From contig CM067592.1 of assembly GCA_034336665.1 (NCBI GenBank), forward strand, positions 42,995,761 to 43,059,760: DNA of 64,000 nucleotides, given 5' to 3'. The translations under genes and the position numbers were made by a program. The stretch's first letter is position 1, and each line of letters starts with the position of its first letter. The DNA is from Luscinia megarhynchos. Its lineage: Eukaryota; Chordata; Aves; Passeriformes; Turdidae. The notes beneath the pieces are model-generated. The model had not been told where the DNA came from, ran no database searches, and saw nothing but the letters and a program-made list of their open reading frames with translations. Positions 1 through 11,757 of the stretch are shown here, one piece after another.

Positions 1-1019
1 ATGCAGAGTTCAAGAAACACCTTCACTACATAGAGTACAGCAGCATATTGCAAATTCAGCCTGTCTGGATGCCTGGAATAAACATATCTGCAGGTAGGGG
101 CAATGACACTGCGACGTTGAGAGATTTGGGATGAGTTCTGTTATATTAGCTCTTCAGGGCAAGCACAGAATTGCAGTTTTCTATGCCAGGGAAAGGTAAT
201 GAAGCGAATGAGAAACCTTGCAATAGCAGGAGAAGAGTAAAAAGTGGATGAGTGGGAAGATGCAATAACCCTTTTGACTTAGGCACACAAGAAATTAGCA
301 GCCTGAGAACACCAACTGTTGCCTTCCCTGGAAAGTAAAAGGATATATATTTTTGCACTGCCTTGCAGTATGCCAAGCACAGCACCAAGGTTAGTGATGA
401 CTAACTGGATGACTGGGGCTGTAGACAGGAAGGGAAGTCACAGCTTCATTCCCACCATGCCTGCAGACTTCATAGCCAGGCAGTTCCTGTCTACTCCGGA
501 TTCTCTGAGATGAACTAAAGAGCCTTGTCCTAAGAGGATGTTGTAAAGGCAGAATGTTGCAACGGAAGGATTTAGGTCAGTTACCTGATGAATGAATAGC
601 CCCTAGATCCCACTGCTGTGCTCAGGGGTTTATATCTGATGGTGACAGTAGTGATGGATGTAATCCTCTCTGCTCAGTTCCCTGTGCAGGGCTCAGATCA
701 GATGGTGAAATTTCATGAGTTTTATCTCTGGTTCTGAACACCATTCTTAGAACTGATCTTGCCTTGATAATTATTGGTCAAAAGGCAGACAGCACCCTGC
801 CCAGATGGATCCTAAAAATGTCCAGTGTTGGGGAATACACTTTTTCCCTGGGGAAATTAATCCAATGGCTAATCATTCTCAATGTAAAAAATTTTACTCT
901 GTGTCCAATAGGAATGTCCCCAGAAGTAACTCATACCTGTTACCTCTCATCTTTTCTGTGTGAGCCCCTCTGGAAGATGAGTGTCCATATTTTTCCTAAC
1001 CACACTTTAAGCACTTGAA
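1..1019. other. Non-coding DNA, nothing recognised
   Basis: The stretch is single-copy in appearance. Open frames reach at most 84 codons and show no domain or splice-flanked exon pattern. No repeat family is recognisable before the CR1 fragment that follows. Confidence 0.6.
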
Positions 1020-1500
1020 CATACTGCGAACGTTTCCCCTAAGCCTTCTTTTCCCCAGGCTGAACAAACCCAGTTTTCAGCCTTTCCTCACATAGCAGGC
1101 TTCCCAGTTCTTTGATCATCTTTTTGGCCCTTCTCTGAACCCTGTCCAGCCAATTTGCATCCTGCTATCCAGCAGGGACCAAAATGGAACACAATATTCC
1201 AGAGGTGGCGTGACAAACACTGAATAGAGTGGGATAGTGACTTCTTTAACCTCTGCTGGTGATTAATTTTTGATGGAATCCAAAATCCTCTGGTCTTTCC
1301 TTGCCACAGCAGTACGCTGTTCACTCCTGTTAAACTTGTTAGGCACCAGAACTCCAGGTGCCTTTTCTACAGAGCTGCTCCCCAGGTGGGTAAATCCCAG
1401 CTTGTGTTGCGCTCCTGGATTATGTTTTCCCCAGGGCAATACCTCATATTTTTCTTTGCTGAAATTAAACCACAAGCTGTTCTCTACTTCTTCACTTCTA
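1020..1500 (-). mobile_element. CR1 LINE fragment, 3' region, truncated at both ends
   Basis: Read on the minus strand this is the part of a CR1 (chicken repeat 1) retrotransposon that covers the end of the reverse transcriptase frame and the start of the 3' UTR. On the plus strand the diagnostic order is seen: a 'CCCCAGGCTGAACAAACCCAG' type block near 1055-1075, 'GCCCTTCTCTGAACCCTGTCCAGC' near 1127-1150, then 'GGAACACAATATTCCAGAGGTGG' near 1182-1207, and 'CCACAGCAGTACGCTGTTCA' near 1303-1322. The true 3' tail is missing, so the copy is broken at that side too. Substitutions and small indels are many, which suggests an old insertion. The ends are estimates, because identity to the CR1 consensus (recalled, not aligned) fades at both sides. 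Confidence 0.8.
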
Positions 1501-2928
1501 AATGGGCTCATCTCCATATAATTTGTTCAGTTTCCAGAACTGCTGTAATCTGCCACCTGGTGTAGATAATAAAAAATCAACTTTTAGGCATGTCCTGATC
1601 CTAAGTGGTGTTAATTCATAAAGCCAGAAAGCAAATTTTAGCTTCACTACATACTTTAAAATTAAGATCTATTGGCTGGATTTGCTTCTGACATGTACTG
1701 AGAATTGCTTCAACTTCTTATTTTAATGCTTAACAAAGATGCGTACATTGGTTATTGTCAGTTAATTATTTTATTTTAAAGTAAAATAGATTTAATAATG
1801 CATCTGACTAAAATAGGCAGCCTTTGACATAGGTCAGTACATTGAAATAAGTATTTTAAATGGGGAAAAAAAAGCCCAAAGGATTTGAAGATTATCTTCA
1901 GCTTTTTGGTGTGATCCTGTAGCAGTTCTCACATCTCTCATTTGACAGCACTGGTATAAACAATGATAAATCTCTTAATTTTAGAGTTGTCAAGAAAGTC
2001 TCCATTTTCTTAGTTAGTTTCCTTTTTGATTTTTCTTTATTCACATCAAGAATAGCAGGAGAGTCTCTGATCTGGCATGGACACTCTTTCTGTCATTCTT
2101 TCAGATAGGCTGATGTCTTGGTGTGACCAGGGCTGTGGATACAGCTGTTTAGGAAGGAAGGCGTATGCAGGCATTAGCGCTTTAGTCCCCTGCTCTTGGA
2201 TACATTACACAGGTGCAAATCATCAGTATTAGCTGAGCATCTGTCTTTGATGGAAATAAACAGTTAACCCCGATGACAGTCGCATGCCTGAACATCTTTT
2301 GAATGACCTAATTCGAGTACAAATGACTCTTCTATTAGGTGGGTGAACTATTCTGCCCTATCTCCCTGCTTTGATGTGCTGTAGATGTGTGCCAGACCTT
2401 TGTGAGAAGACCTTTCAAAAAAATAGGATCAGAGATCTAATAGACAGCCATTTCAACACAGCATTACTGGTTTTTATAGTATCTGAAGATACATAATAAA
2501 TAATGACATAATAAAGTATGCTAGCACTGAAAGACTGACACTGCAGTCATGGGAAACGTTTATGCTCTTATTACCATTTTTCTTAGATAATTCCACAATG
2601 GTTCTCTGAAATATTCTCTAGAGCTTCAGTTTGATCATGTTTATACATGTTTTGGTTTTTTTATATTCCTAAGAAGGCTGCTGATTAACGACTCTGGTCT
2701 TATTCATCATTACCAAATATATCTTCTGTCGTCTGTAAACCCTATGATGACCTCCACAGTAATGCAAACATCTCCACTGCAATTACTCAAATCCTATTAT
2801 CCCTGTGGTGAATTAAATATTTGCTGTGTTTAGTTGTCAGTTTTAAAATTGTTACAGCTCTCCCACTCTGCTTCTGAAGACAGGAGAAGAGTCTAATATT
2901 AGAAACAAAGCAGTGTTAATTTATCATT
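1501..2928. other. AT-rich non-coding DNA
   Basis: No open frame, repeat family or RNA gene was recognised. A-runs and TTTTAAA-like stretches are common between 1740 and 1870. Confidence 0.6.
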
Positions 2929-2959
2929 AAGTACTACTTAATTATATTAAGTAGTACTT
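2929..2959. repeat. Perfect inverted repeat, 13-bp arms
   Basis: The left arm AAGTACTACTTAA (2929-2941) and right arm TTAAGTAGTACTT (2947-2959) are exact reverse complements around a 5-base loop TTATA. The arms are AT-rich and contain the palindromic core AGTACT. No larger element is recognised around it. It could be a hairpin in RNA, a cruciform, or the worn remnant of a small inverted-repeat element. Confidence 0.9.
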
Positions 2960-5900
2960 ACTAATGCCCTCCTTGTTATTTATTAGTACTTGCCTTGTGT
3001 TGGAGATAGATTTGTGTGTGAAGATCTGCTCTTAAGCTGACATGGCTTGCTGGTTAATACTGCAGGACAACATGAGTGATATCTCCACAGTAGTCTCTGT
3101 TGTGTGCTCAGCATCTCCGCTTATTCACCAGGTCAGTGTAATCTAGCAGGCTCATTACCTCCTCATGACAGAGAAAATATTCAGAGCATTGATTTCTTTT
3201 TAACCTACCTTTGCTCCATGGATGTGGGAAGTGGGAAATGTGTCAAGAAAAGAACAAGTTAACACCAAGTTTTAAAATAAAATCAACTAGCAGAATTTTC
3301 TTGAGATTTTGACAAATCTGCTAGCCTTGCATAAAACTCTTGGTTTCTTACAGAGTCTTCCTCAGCAATGATACCAGATGCATAAAATTTGAATAAATCA
3401 CAGAGCCGTAGCAATCCAACCAGAGCTTAGTCAGTAAGGAATTTAGATTTTTGCTTTAGCAATCAAGGTTTGGCTGTCAAAAGACCTTTCTCTCTTTTAT
3501 CAAAACTTGTGAGTGTTCAATTGACTGGAGACAACTGAAACGAGCCATCGACCATTCTCCCTGAAAAGTCATGTTCCAACACCTTGACATGCTGAATGCT
3601 GGGTACCACTGTTATCTGTGAGAATAAAATACCTGGACAAATCGCCTTAAGAAATCAATCAAGTCTTTTACCTTTACTGTTAAAATGATTGGCATGATGT
3701 AAGGCGCCTGGCTTGAGATGCACTTCACACCACCCGCAAGCTTTTTGCGCCCACGTTAGAAAAGCTGTGGAGAATTAGTTCTCCTTGGTATAGATGAGGT
3801 CAGACCAACTGATGGTCAGTAGTCCATGTACAGGTCAGACCAGTCTACTGATAACTTTTACAAGGGGAAATGCTTGTCTTAATGTCGGCAGAAACTTGTG
3901 TCTTTGCAAACATACATTTTTAGAAATAGCATTGCTCTTCTAGATCAGTAGCAACAGGATAGCAACACGTAACTGATACATTTCTGACAAAGTGCTTTGT
4001 GACAAAAAGCAACAAGAGTATGCAAGAGCTCAGACGGCAGCAGTTCAGAGCTTGTCAACCGGCTCCTGCGGAGCAGAAACTAAGGTGAACCCAGAAGTTA
4101 GAGACCTTGACAGGTGATGTAGGTGCCTCAGAAATTCACTGGTAGCAAACCTCTTACTCCTCAGATGAATTTGGGAAGGGATTTCTTAAAGGTTCTTCCC
4201 TCCATGTCTACTCTGTAACAAAGCAGCAGAGCAGCACTGCCTGACTTCCCTCCAGCAGCACCCACTGAGCAAACCAGCAGACAGAATGGAAAACCAGCCC
4301 TGGTCAGTGGCCCCGAGCGATCGTCACCAGAGACCCCAAAGGAGGACTTAGGCCTTTAAACTCTGAAGAGAAGCACACCACGGGCTGCTGAGGCATAGCA
4401 GGCAGCACAGTGGGTGCTATAGCATGAGACACATGATTTTACCTCAGAGAAGGTGAGTTAGAAGCACCTCAGGGTGGCAACCCAGCTCTCCTCATGGGTG
4501 GCCAGTTGGGTAGCCAAGCTGCTGAAACAGCCAGCTGGAGAGCACAGCATGCCAGGTAGCATCTTGTGAGATGTACTGTCTGGTTCTTCTTCAGGGTCAG
4601 GGTTTGCTTCCTCTGGGGCAGATGGTTGCTTTCAACAACTTCCAACCTAGTGGCACACCCCAAACCTGAAGTAACCCTTAGGTACATGGACCCTTATCTC
4701 AGTGATTTTGTCTTCATTTTGATTTCCTGTGATTTGGGTCCTATGACTAGCTCATATTAATATTTAAAGATTCCTGAAGATACCTCCTCTTATATTCTAA
4801 CCTGGAAAAATATGTACAACATAGGCTGCATTTAGAATTCAGGATGAGAGGTGGAGTCATTGAAAAGGGTATACTGAAGAATACAACACTGTGGGCATTC
4901 TTCTGTCTATGGAATATCTGCTTGAAGCAGTCTCCAGCTTGCCTTGTATTCCTACAAGAAACCATAAGGCCTCTCACTGACAACTCCCTTAAACAGTACA
5001 AATTTTCTGTTTAAAAATTTGTAAAGCTCCTGACTAGCGTTGCCAGTGCCATGCATGGAAAAATAGCCTGAGGAAACACAGTAATTCAGAAAACTGAATC
5101 AGAGCTTGGTCCTATCTCTCATGTGGCTTGAGTAAATTCCCTACAATACAATCCTAATACATCCAGTTAGTACACAGGAATTATTCAAAATTTTTCTGAA
5201 TTGTGTGTACAGTTCCAGAAGTCAAGGGGGACAGAAGGTGTGTCAGGAACCTCACAACTTTTAGTCAGAAAGAAACAAGTTTTTTAAGGATTTGAATATT
5301 TTGCCATTATCCAAGCAGCTGTTACAGTAACTTGAAGTTAGGGTTTCCCACTTCTTGTGCAGAAAATTAGGAGTGATATAAAAAAAAAAAAACTAAGATG
5401 TGTTTAATTTTCTAGCTGGTATGTAGAATTTTAGCTCAAATATAATTTCAAATGTGTATGACCTAATAGAATACTAAAATTCTCCCCTATATGCTATCCT
5501 TTCTTTGTTTCAGATATTTATAGGATCATTGTCTTATTTCAGAGAAAAGCATGACTTCATATACTCCATGTCAATGACACCCATCTCAGTAGCAGGCGAG
5601 CTACACTTCTCTTTTATTAATTAACACAGTATTAGTAAAATACTCTAAAGATGGTAAGCATCCTCACTGTGCTAATATAACTACTGCTTTTCACACCAAC
5701 TTCCTGAAAAAAGTAATAAGGATATGAATTGTCCAAGATGATAACAGGCCGGGGTTGATGGCTTGGAAATCTCGAGTTACAAAAGCATCATTAGTTTGCA
5801 GTTTAAAACAGAGTTTACTGGGCCAAGTCCACCATAAAATACAAGCATGAGGACATTCTGGTGAGGTTTAGGAAATTGTGTATATGTATATGTACGTATA

Positions 5901-6952
5901 ACAGCCTACTGCACAATAGGGCAAAAGGGATTAAATGCTTTTGGGGAGACTGGGCTGCATTTTCATATTTTTGCAACAATTAACTTTTTATGGGTTCTCT
6001 CCACCTAAGAGCATCTCTCCCACCTCTCTCTTGCCTTCTGTCACTTCCTTCCTATGAATTTTTGTCTGTGCATTGCTACATGACAAAATGCTGCTGGTCA
6101 AATACTGCAAAGTTATATCCTTAAAACTTTACAGGCAGCCCTGACAGGTCTTCAATAAGGTGAGAATTCCTGAACTTGAGTGATGACAGAGTGATTTTTA
6201 CAGAGCAGGTTAAAGAGTCTAGGCACATCCGTTAAGGCACTGCCCAGCTAATATTTCAAATAGGTGCCTGGTGTCTTTGAATCTAAGCTTAGAACAGTTA
6301 TGAATGTACAAATATATCTACATTTCTCTGAGAAAGCAATAAATAGAATTGTACTTTACCATGGGTTTGCTGGCTGCGACCCAAACCAAGGAAGCAGAGA
6401 CAGGCAGTGAGGCATGTATATTCATACCCTCCTGCACTGACCTCAGAGTTTACCCCAGCTTCGCATAATTCCTTCTTGATGCAGCAAACTATTTTTTACA
6501 GTGTTATGGTATGTCACCCCTGATGCTCATTCCTAAATTCAAATAGTTAATTGTATGAAAAGGCCTATTAACTTGAGTAAGAGGACTACTCATGCACAGA
6601 AATCTGTGCAGTACTGAGACAGGTGCTAAAAAAGGAAAGCTGATCATGTTGTTCTGAGAGGCCAAGAGTATAAAAGGTGTCCATGTAAGTTTAAATTAAT
6701 TCTCCCAGGGAAGTGAACTAGGAGTTTGAATTTCTGCATTAGTGATAAGTCTCTCACCTTTATAATCCATCATTTATAGTCATTGGCTGCAATATACTGG
6801 AATCTGTCCAGAGAATTGAATTCTGTTTTTACATTGTGAAAAGATTCCTGTTTTCAGTGAAATCCTCCATAATTTCCTTTTTCATCAGTTTGATACCGCT
6901 TATTTACAAGGATTGTAAGTTCCAACGAACATTATCTTTTGTTCTGTCTCAG
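2960..6952. other. Non-coding DNA, nothing recognised
   Basis: About 4 kb without a repeat family that I recognise. Open frames reach 84 codons at most (4747-5001, minus strand) and are not flanked by convincing splice sites. A run of 13 A residues lies at 5380-5392. Confidence 0.55.
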
Positions 6953-7106
6953 TCTGTCAGCAAAGTTTAGTAAACTTTGTGCCTTGTGGCAAATGCATTT
7001 ACCAGCTAGATGGAGCATATTTGCAGTGTGCTCTCTATGGAGATGCTGTCTCTGTGAATTACTGTGGTGCAGACCAAAATCATCTGGCAATCCCTTGAGA
7101 GGAAAG
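6953..7106 (+). other. Exon-like block with acceptor and donor sites, unidentified
   Basis: A pyrimidine-rich tract ending in CTGTCTCAG (6944-6952) is followed by 154 bases and then AAAG|GTAAGC, a good 5' splice site with the GT at 7107. One forward frame stays open across the whole block. It is part of an open frame from 6939 to 7436. A second frame is open from upstream of the acceptor to a TGA at 7096-7098, just before the donor, and reads as a cysteine- and tyrosine-containing peptide with no long low-complexity run. I recognise neither product. The block could be an internal exon of a lncRNA, an exon of an unrecognised gene, or a chance match. A 19-base palindrome sits inside it at 6961-6979. 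Confidence 0.25.
6961..6979. repeat. Perfect 19-base palindrome
   Basis: CAAAGTTTA (6961-6969) and TAAACTTTG (6971-6979) are exact reverse complements around a single G. The CAAAG half resembles a TCF/LEF or SOX-type half site, but that is only a sequence resemblance. Confidence 0.85.
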
Positions 7107-7331
7107 GTAAGCATAGATCCCTTATTTCTGGCCAGTCCTAGCAGGGTTCAGGATTTGGCTTCATCAGAAAAAGCAATTAGGGAAGAACACATCTTCACCA
7201 TATGTGCAGAGATACATGAATCTCAGGGCAAGAAGTGTTCCCTCACTAGTCTTCCACACCTCCCTTACCTGAATACCCTGCTGACTTCCTTATGGCATGG
7301 CATCATTCCAAGCTTGTATTCTTCTTGCATT

Positions 7332-7371
7332 AAAAAAAAAGAAGAAAAAAAAAGGAAAAAAAGAAAAAAAG
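7332..7371 (+). repeat. Polypurine (A/G) tract
   Basis: Forty consecutive purines, mostly A with single or double G interruptions, form a simple low-complexity tract. The lysine/arginine-rich stretch of the open frame crossing it is a by-product of this tract. Confidence 0.9.
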
Positions 7372-8399
7372 TTGTGATGCACTCACCAGGACCTTCTTTG
7401 CGTCTAGAAATTGCAAGGTGGCAGTGCAAAGGGTAGGCTCTTTTGAATGTGTGCTATTGACCAGACTCAGCACAGCCATAAACTCATGCTCAAAATGTAA
7501 TTTAGGACTTGAACTGCTCCCCTTTGGCAGTCATGTGGAATCACCATGGCAACTGTTCCACTGAGAACAGCATGGGTACAATGGAAAATACTGAAATCTT
7601 GAAAATAATTTTGGGATGGAAATCTCATTTGGAAACCATCTCTTGTATGAGACAATTGACCCTCTCTTTGATAAAATGCTAGAGAATACTCCCACTCCAA
7701 AGAGGGGCAGTTCTTGGGACCAACAAGTTTGTGAAAATGCTGACAGCTACATGTAGAATTAAGAAAAAAACCCTGGAGTATCAAAAAAACCCCAGTTTTC
7801 TGAAGCTGGTCCATTGAACAGAATAATACTTTTCTCTCTGGTCAGTGAGCACATGCAAAGGACCCTCAAACTGAATATAAAGTCATAGCAAGGATAAACA
7901 CATTGTCTTCCTGGGAGGAGATAAAGGAGGTCTCATTGCATGATTATGTGCTATTTGATGGCCCTCACAATACTGCCACAGCAGCTGCCCAGTAAAGAAA
8001 GTCACTATAAACAGGAAAAGAGGCTTTGATAGTAAGAAATTGTAGGTCATGTGAAGTATATTTTAAAAAATGTAAAAAATCAATTTTGTTGAGATTTTTA
8101 TTTGTAGTTGTTTTACTCTGTGAGGCTGTTCATGAAGATCAGTAGGCAAAAAAACCCTGTTACCTGTTTGAGAACACACAGATATCTGTTTCCAAGTTTC
8201 TTTAACACTCCTGGGCTTTCATAGTTATTTACGCATGTAAGAGGTCCAAGGAATTTAACCCAATGTGCTTATTTCTAAGAAGGTATTGCATTTTTCAGTG
8301 AATAACATTGTCCAACCTTTGTCTTTCTTCCTTATAATATTGTCTGATGTATGCTGGAAGCAGAGAATTTACAGTGCTTCCATATTAGTGCTCTATTTT
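7372..8399. other. Non-coding DNA, nothing recognised
   Basis: The longest frame is 115 codons on the minus strand (7467-7814). It has no recognised domain or convincing gene context, so it is not called. Confidence 0.55.
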
Positions 8400-8560
8400 A
8401 AAGAGGGTGGTGTGGCCCAGTGGGCTGGAACACAAGAGATGGATTCCCTACCAGGTAACCTTGGTTGGCTGGTTTCACACCTGTGAGCACCAGCTCACTT
8501 TGTAGCTGAAAAAATGAAAGGGAAAGGGGAGATGATGGCACCCCTACTTGGCCAGTGCTT
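8400..8560 (+). mobile_element. Possible worn MIR-like tRNA-SINE
   Basis: The segment opens with GTGGCCCAGTGGGCTGGAAC, which recalls the tRNA-derived head and A-box area of amniote MIR elements. It continues through an interrupted B-box-like zone (ACCTTGGTTGGCTGGTTTCA). Later, near 8503-8535, an 'AGCTGAAAAAATGAAAGG ... GGGGAGATGATGG' stretch resembles the MIR core motif related to 'CATCTGTAAAATGGGGATAATGA'. Each piece is diverged, and the match is from memory of the consensus, so this is tentative. Confidence 0.35.
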
Positions 8561-11139
8561 GAGTCACAAGCTAAAAACGGTGACATGAGGAAAAAGCTCT
8601 ATGTAAGAAGCAACATTGACCTACATCTACTTCTGAAGCAGGTTTATTTTGGGACATGATTCAATTCAGCCATCTCTCTGTCATTTTGTAGCTACAAACA
8701 TGTGTATTCAATCTGAACACATTCACTCTGATCTGTCTGTTCAAGCTGTTTTTCAAGGTTAATGGTTAAATGGCTAAAAATGTAAATGAGGACACTCCCA
8801 GGGGTTGCTGGAACAACCATGCAAAATTTTACTTCCTTTGTAACGTTACCTCATCATCATAATCTTAAAGCACAACAGATTCATTCTCCTGTGAATTACA
8901 GTTATTAGAGAAGAAAAGCATTTTACTGAACACTGTCAATCTAATGTTTTGCAACAGATCTTTGAAGGCAGAAGCAGATAATCTGAATTGAATTGCAGTT
9001 GCAGATACAAAAGACATAAAGAAATAGTCAGTGAAGCTGCATTAGTAGTGATAGTTTATTTCATTTTAAATGTAAAATGTTAAAAGAATTTGTTCTTCAA
9101 TATCTTCGTGAGGCTGAAATGAACATGGAATCTATTTAATGCTTGTAGATGAACCCAAACATTTGGATGTAAGTCTGTTTTAGAGCCTTCAGAAGAAATC
9201 AGACTGTGAGTGTGCTGTGTTGTCTAAAGAAAAAAACATTTAATTGCTCCCAGAGCTGATATGAGTCATTGTTTGTTCTCTGTTAGAGCAACACCTCAGT
9301 CCTCAGCAGGGACTCTGAAAATGAGTTAGTTCCACAGTATTTTTGTCCAGTTGTCTGCCTGCTGTCCAGATTTCTAAGAGGCATTATCTGTCTCAAAGTA
9401 CTTAAAGTCTTACCAGGCAAGACAGCTAAGTTCCAGAAGTATGGGCAAGGAGGAGTGAAATGAGTAGCCAATTCCACTTAACAGCTTGGAGCAGATATTT
9501 TGAGTCCTAGAGGTATGTCCTGCCTGTCGAAACACTTCCCTGTCTGCTGTTCACAATAATAATGCCAAGGAATTAGAAGAGGGATAAAACGTTGTACTAT
9601 ATGATGTAATTATGGTGGTGTAAATGATACTTTAATGGCTTACTTGTGTTTTAGATAATTTTTTCTCAAAATTGTTAAATTTCACATTAAAGCCTAGAGG
9701 TATAAGGTGATTCTTTCAGATACTTATGAAAAATGATTTTTTCCCCTCTGCCAGGTGACTTTCCACGTGATACTATGGGAATTTCTATTAATAATCATAA
9801 TAAACAGAATTAACAGCATCAAATACAGTTCTCTACATTTAGAGTGTTGAAATCCATGCATGTATGCTTCTCTCCTAAGTGATGGCACAATGGAGAAGAA
9901 TAAGGCAGCATCCATTAAAAGTGTTTGTATTTTCTAATGCTCAGTCATCAGAAGTCACTAGAAAACAGCTAGAGCAAGTGGGTGCATCCATGTCAAATAG
10001 CTTGAAATAGTTTAGTGCAGATTGTAAAGAAAGATTCTGTTGCACCTGTCAGCATTGGTGGTTTATTTAATACTTTTGTTTCCCAACAGCACTAAAGGTG
10101 CTATGAGACATGAAATATTTCTGTATAAAATGGGTTCCGGGTGAAGTAAATTTGTGAACCATTATGAACTGATGGTTCAGGCTGCCAGTTCAGACTGGTA
10201 GTTAAGAGATGCAGCAATCATGAACTTCTGCCATGTTTTCATAACGCATGGTTATATGTCCTCTCTTCCTCTATATGATAGATAATCACATAGAAATTAG
10301 AAACACCTCTAGGATAAATCTCCCACAACTATCTACTTGATTTCAAATATTTTAAAATTACTCAAGACTATGAGCAAGACTGAGGAATTTCCTGCAATTT
10401 TGGGAACTTTGGTCCAAATACAGTGGTATGAATTACTAATGAATATTGCTTAATGTGCCTTACAGATATCCTTGGGTGAGGTCATCATAAATACAGTATT
10501 TCCAAAGAAGAAAATAATTTCACTTTGAGGTTTTGTTTACATCCCCTGCATTGGGGATTTTTCTGGTCTCATAAATGAGTGCTGTTTTTCCTATGATGAG
10601 ATCATTTGTCAAGCTTCTATCCCACACTGAGTATCAGATAATCTGGTTGGATTAAAGCTGCAATAATCAATGCTACAATGCATTGACCTCCTCATAGCTT
10701 TGAACCTGTAGGTACTGCAGCATACAGCAAGAGTTCACAAAACTGCCTTTTTAAATAGTTGGCTTCTACATTTCTTGAGGGCTAGTATGATAGAAAAGTG
10801 CATATATTCTTTTTGCTTACAATGTTGCTTGCTACAAGCAACACTCTTCAGCTGACTTTGGTCTTCCCATCTTGCAGATTTATGACAGAAAAGAAGTGCA
10901 AGTTTTGAAGTCTGGTATATTGAATTAGTCATTGGTTCATTTTACCATGCTGTGAGAAGTACAAGCAGAGTCATTGACAGCTGTTCTCCTAAAGTGTTCT
11001 GTACTAAAATATGATTGGTGTACATTCAATGTTTGGAGTATTGACATCATATGCAATTACAGAAATGGTAATGAAAAAGTTTAAAGAACAGCAAAGATGT
11101 AGTGCAATAATTCTGGTCCATAATTATGATAGGTTCAGT
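8561..11139. other. Non-coding DNA, nothing recognised
   Basis: No open frame above 65 codons lies wholly in this stretch and no repeat family is visible. It is AT-rich, single-copy-looking DNA running up to the CR1 copy. Confidence 0.55.
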
Positions 11140-11757
11140 AAGGTGAAGTGCTGGGTCTCATCCCTGTGTCACAACAACTCCAGGCAGTGCTACAAGCTGA
11201 GTACAGAGTGTGTGGATTTCTGCCAGGTGGAAAAGGACCTGAGAGTGCTGGTTAGCAGCAACTGAACATGGGCCAGCTGTGCCCAGGTGAAGGCCAATGG
11301 CATCCTGGCTGGTATCAGCAACAGAGCTGCCAGCAGGACAAGGGCTGTGAGAAGCATCTGAGGGAGCTGGAGTTGTTTAGTCTGGAGAAAAGGAGGCTCA
11401 AGGGTGACCTTATAATTCTCTACAACTGCCCTAAAGGAGGCTGTAGCCAGGTGGGCTCAGTCCCAGGAAACCAGTGACAAGATGAGAGAACAGAACATGG
11501 CCTCAAGCTGCACCAGGGGAGGTTCAGGACGAACATCAGGGGAAATTTCTTCATGGAAAACAGAATCAGGCATTAGAATGGACTGCCCAGGGAGGTGGTG
11601 GAGTCACCATCCCTGGAGGTGTTCAAGAAACAACTGGACATAACATGCAGTGCCATGACCTGGTTGACAAGATGGTGATCAGTGAGAGGCTGGACTTGTT
11701 AATCTTGGAGGTCTTTTCCAATCCAAATGATTCCATGATAATTAGTCTGTCTTTACA
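11140..11757 (+). mobile_element. CR1 LINE, 5'-truncated, complete 3' end
   Basis: This is the 3' end of a CR1 element in the forward direction. In order it shows the 'CTGGGTCTCATCCCTGTGTCACAACAACTCC' type block near 11149-11183, 'GGTGGAAAAGGACCTGAGAGTGCTGG' near 11226-11250, 'CTGGAGAAAAGGAGGCTCAAGGGTGACCTTAT' near 11381-11412, and 'GGGAGGTGGTGGAGTCACCATCCCTGGAGG' near 11591-11620. The 3' tail 'GGAGGTCTTTTCCAATCCAAATGATTCCATGAT' lies near 11708-11740. CR1 moves by target-primed reverse transcription and is usually cut short at the 5' end, as here. Stops and small indels break the coding part, so it is dead. The 5' limit is approximate. Confidence 0.92.

Noticed and set aside
6939..7436. 165-codon frame read as one continuous gene
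   Set aside because: Its second half runs through the purine tract, giving a lysine-rich artefact. Only the splice-flanked first part was kept as exon-like.
11011..11477. Frames of 84 and 69 codons near 11.0-11.5 kb as small genes
   Set aside because: They lie in or run into the broken 3' end of the CR1 copy and are remnants of its frame or chance.
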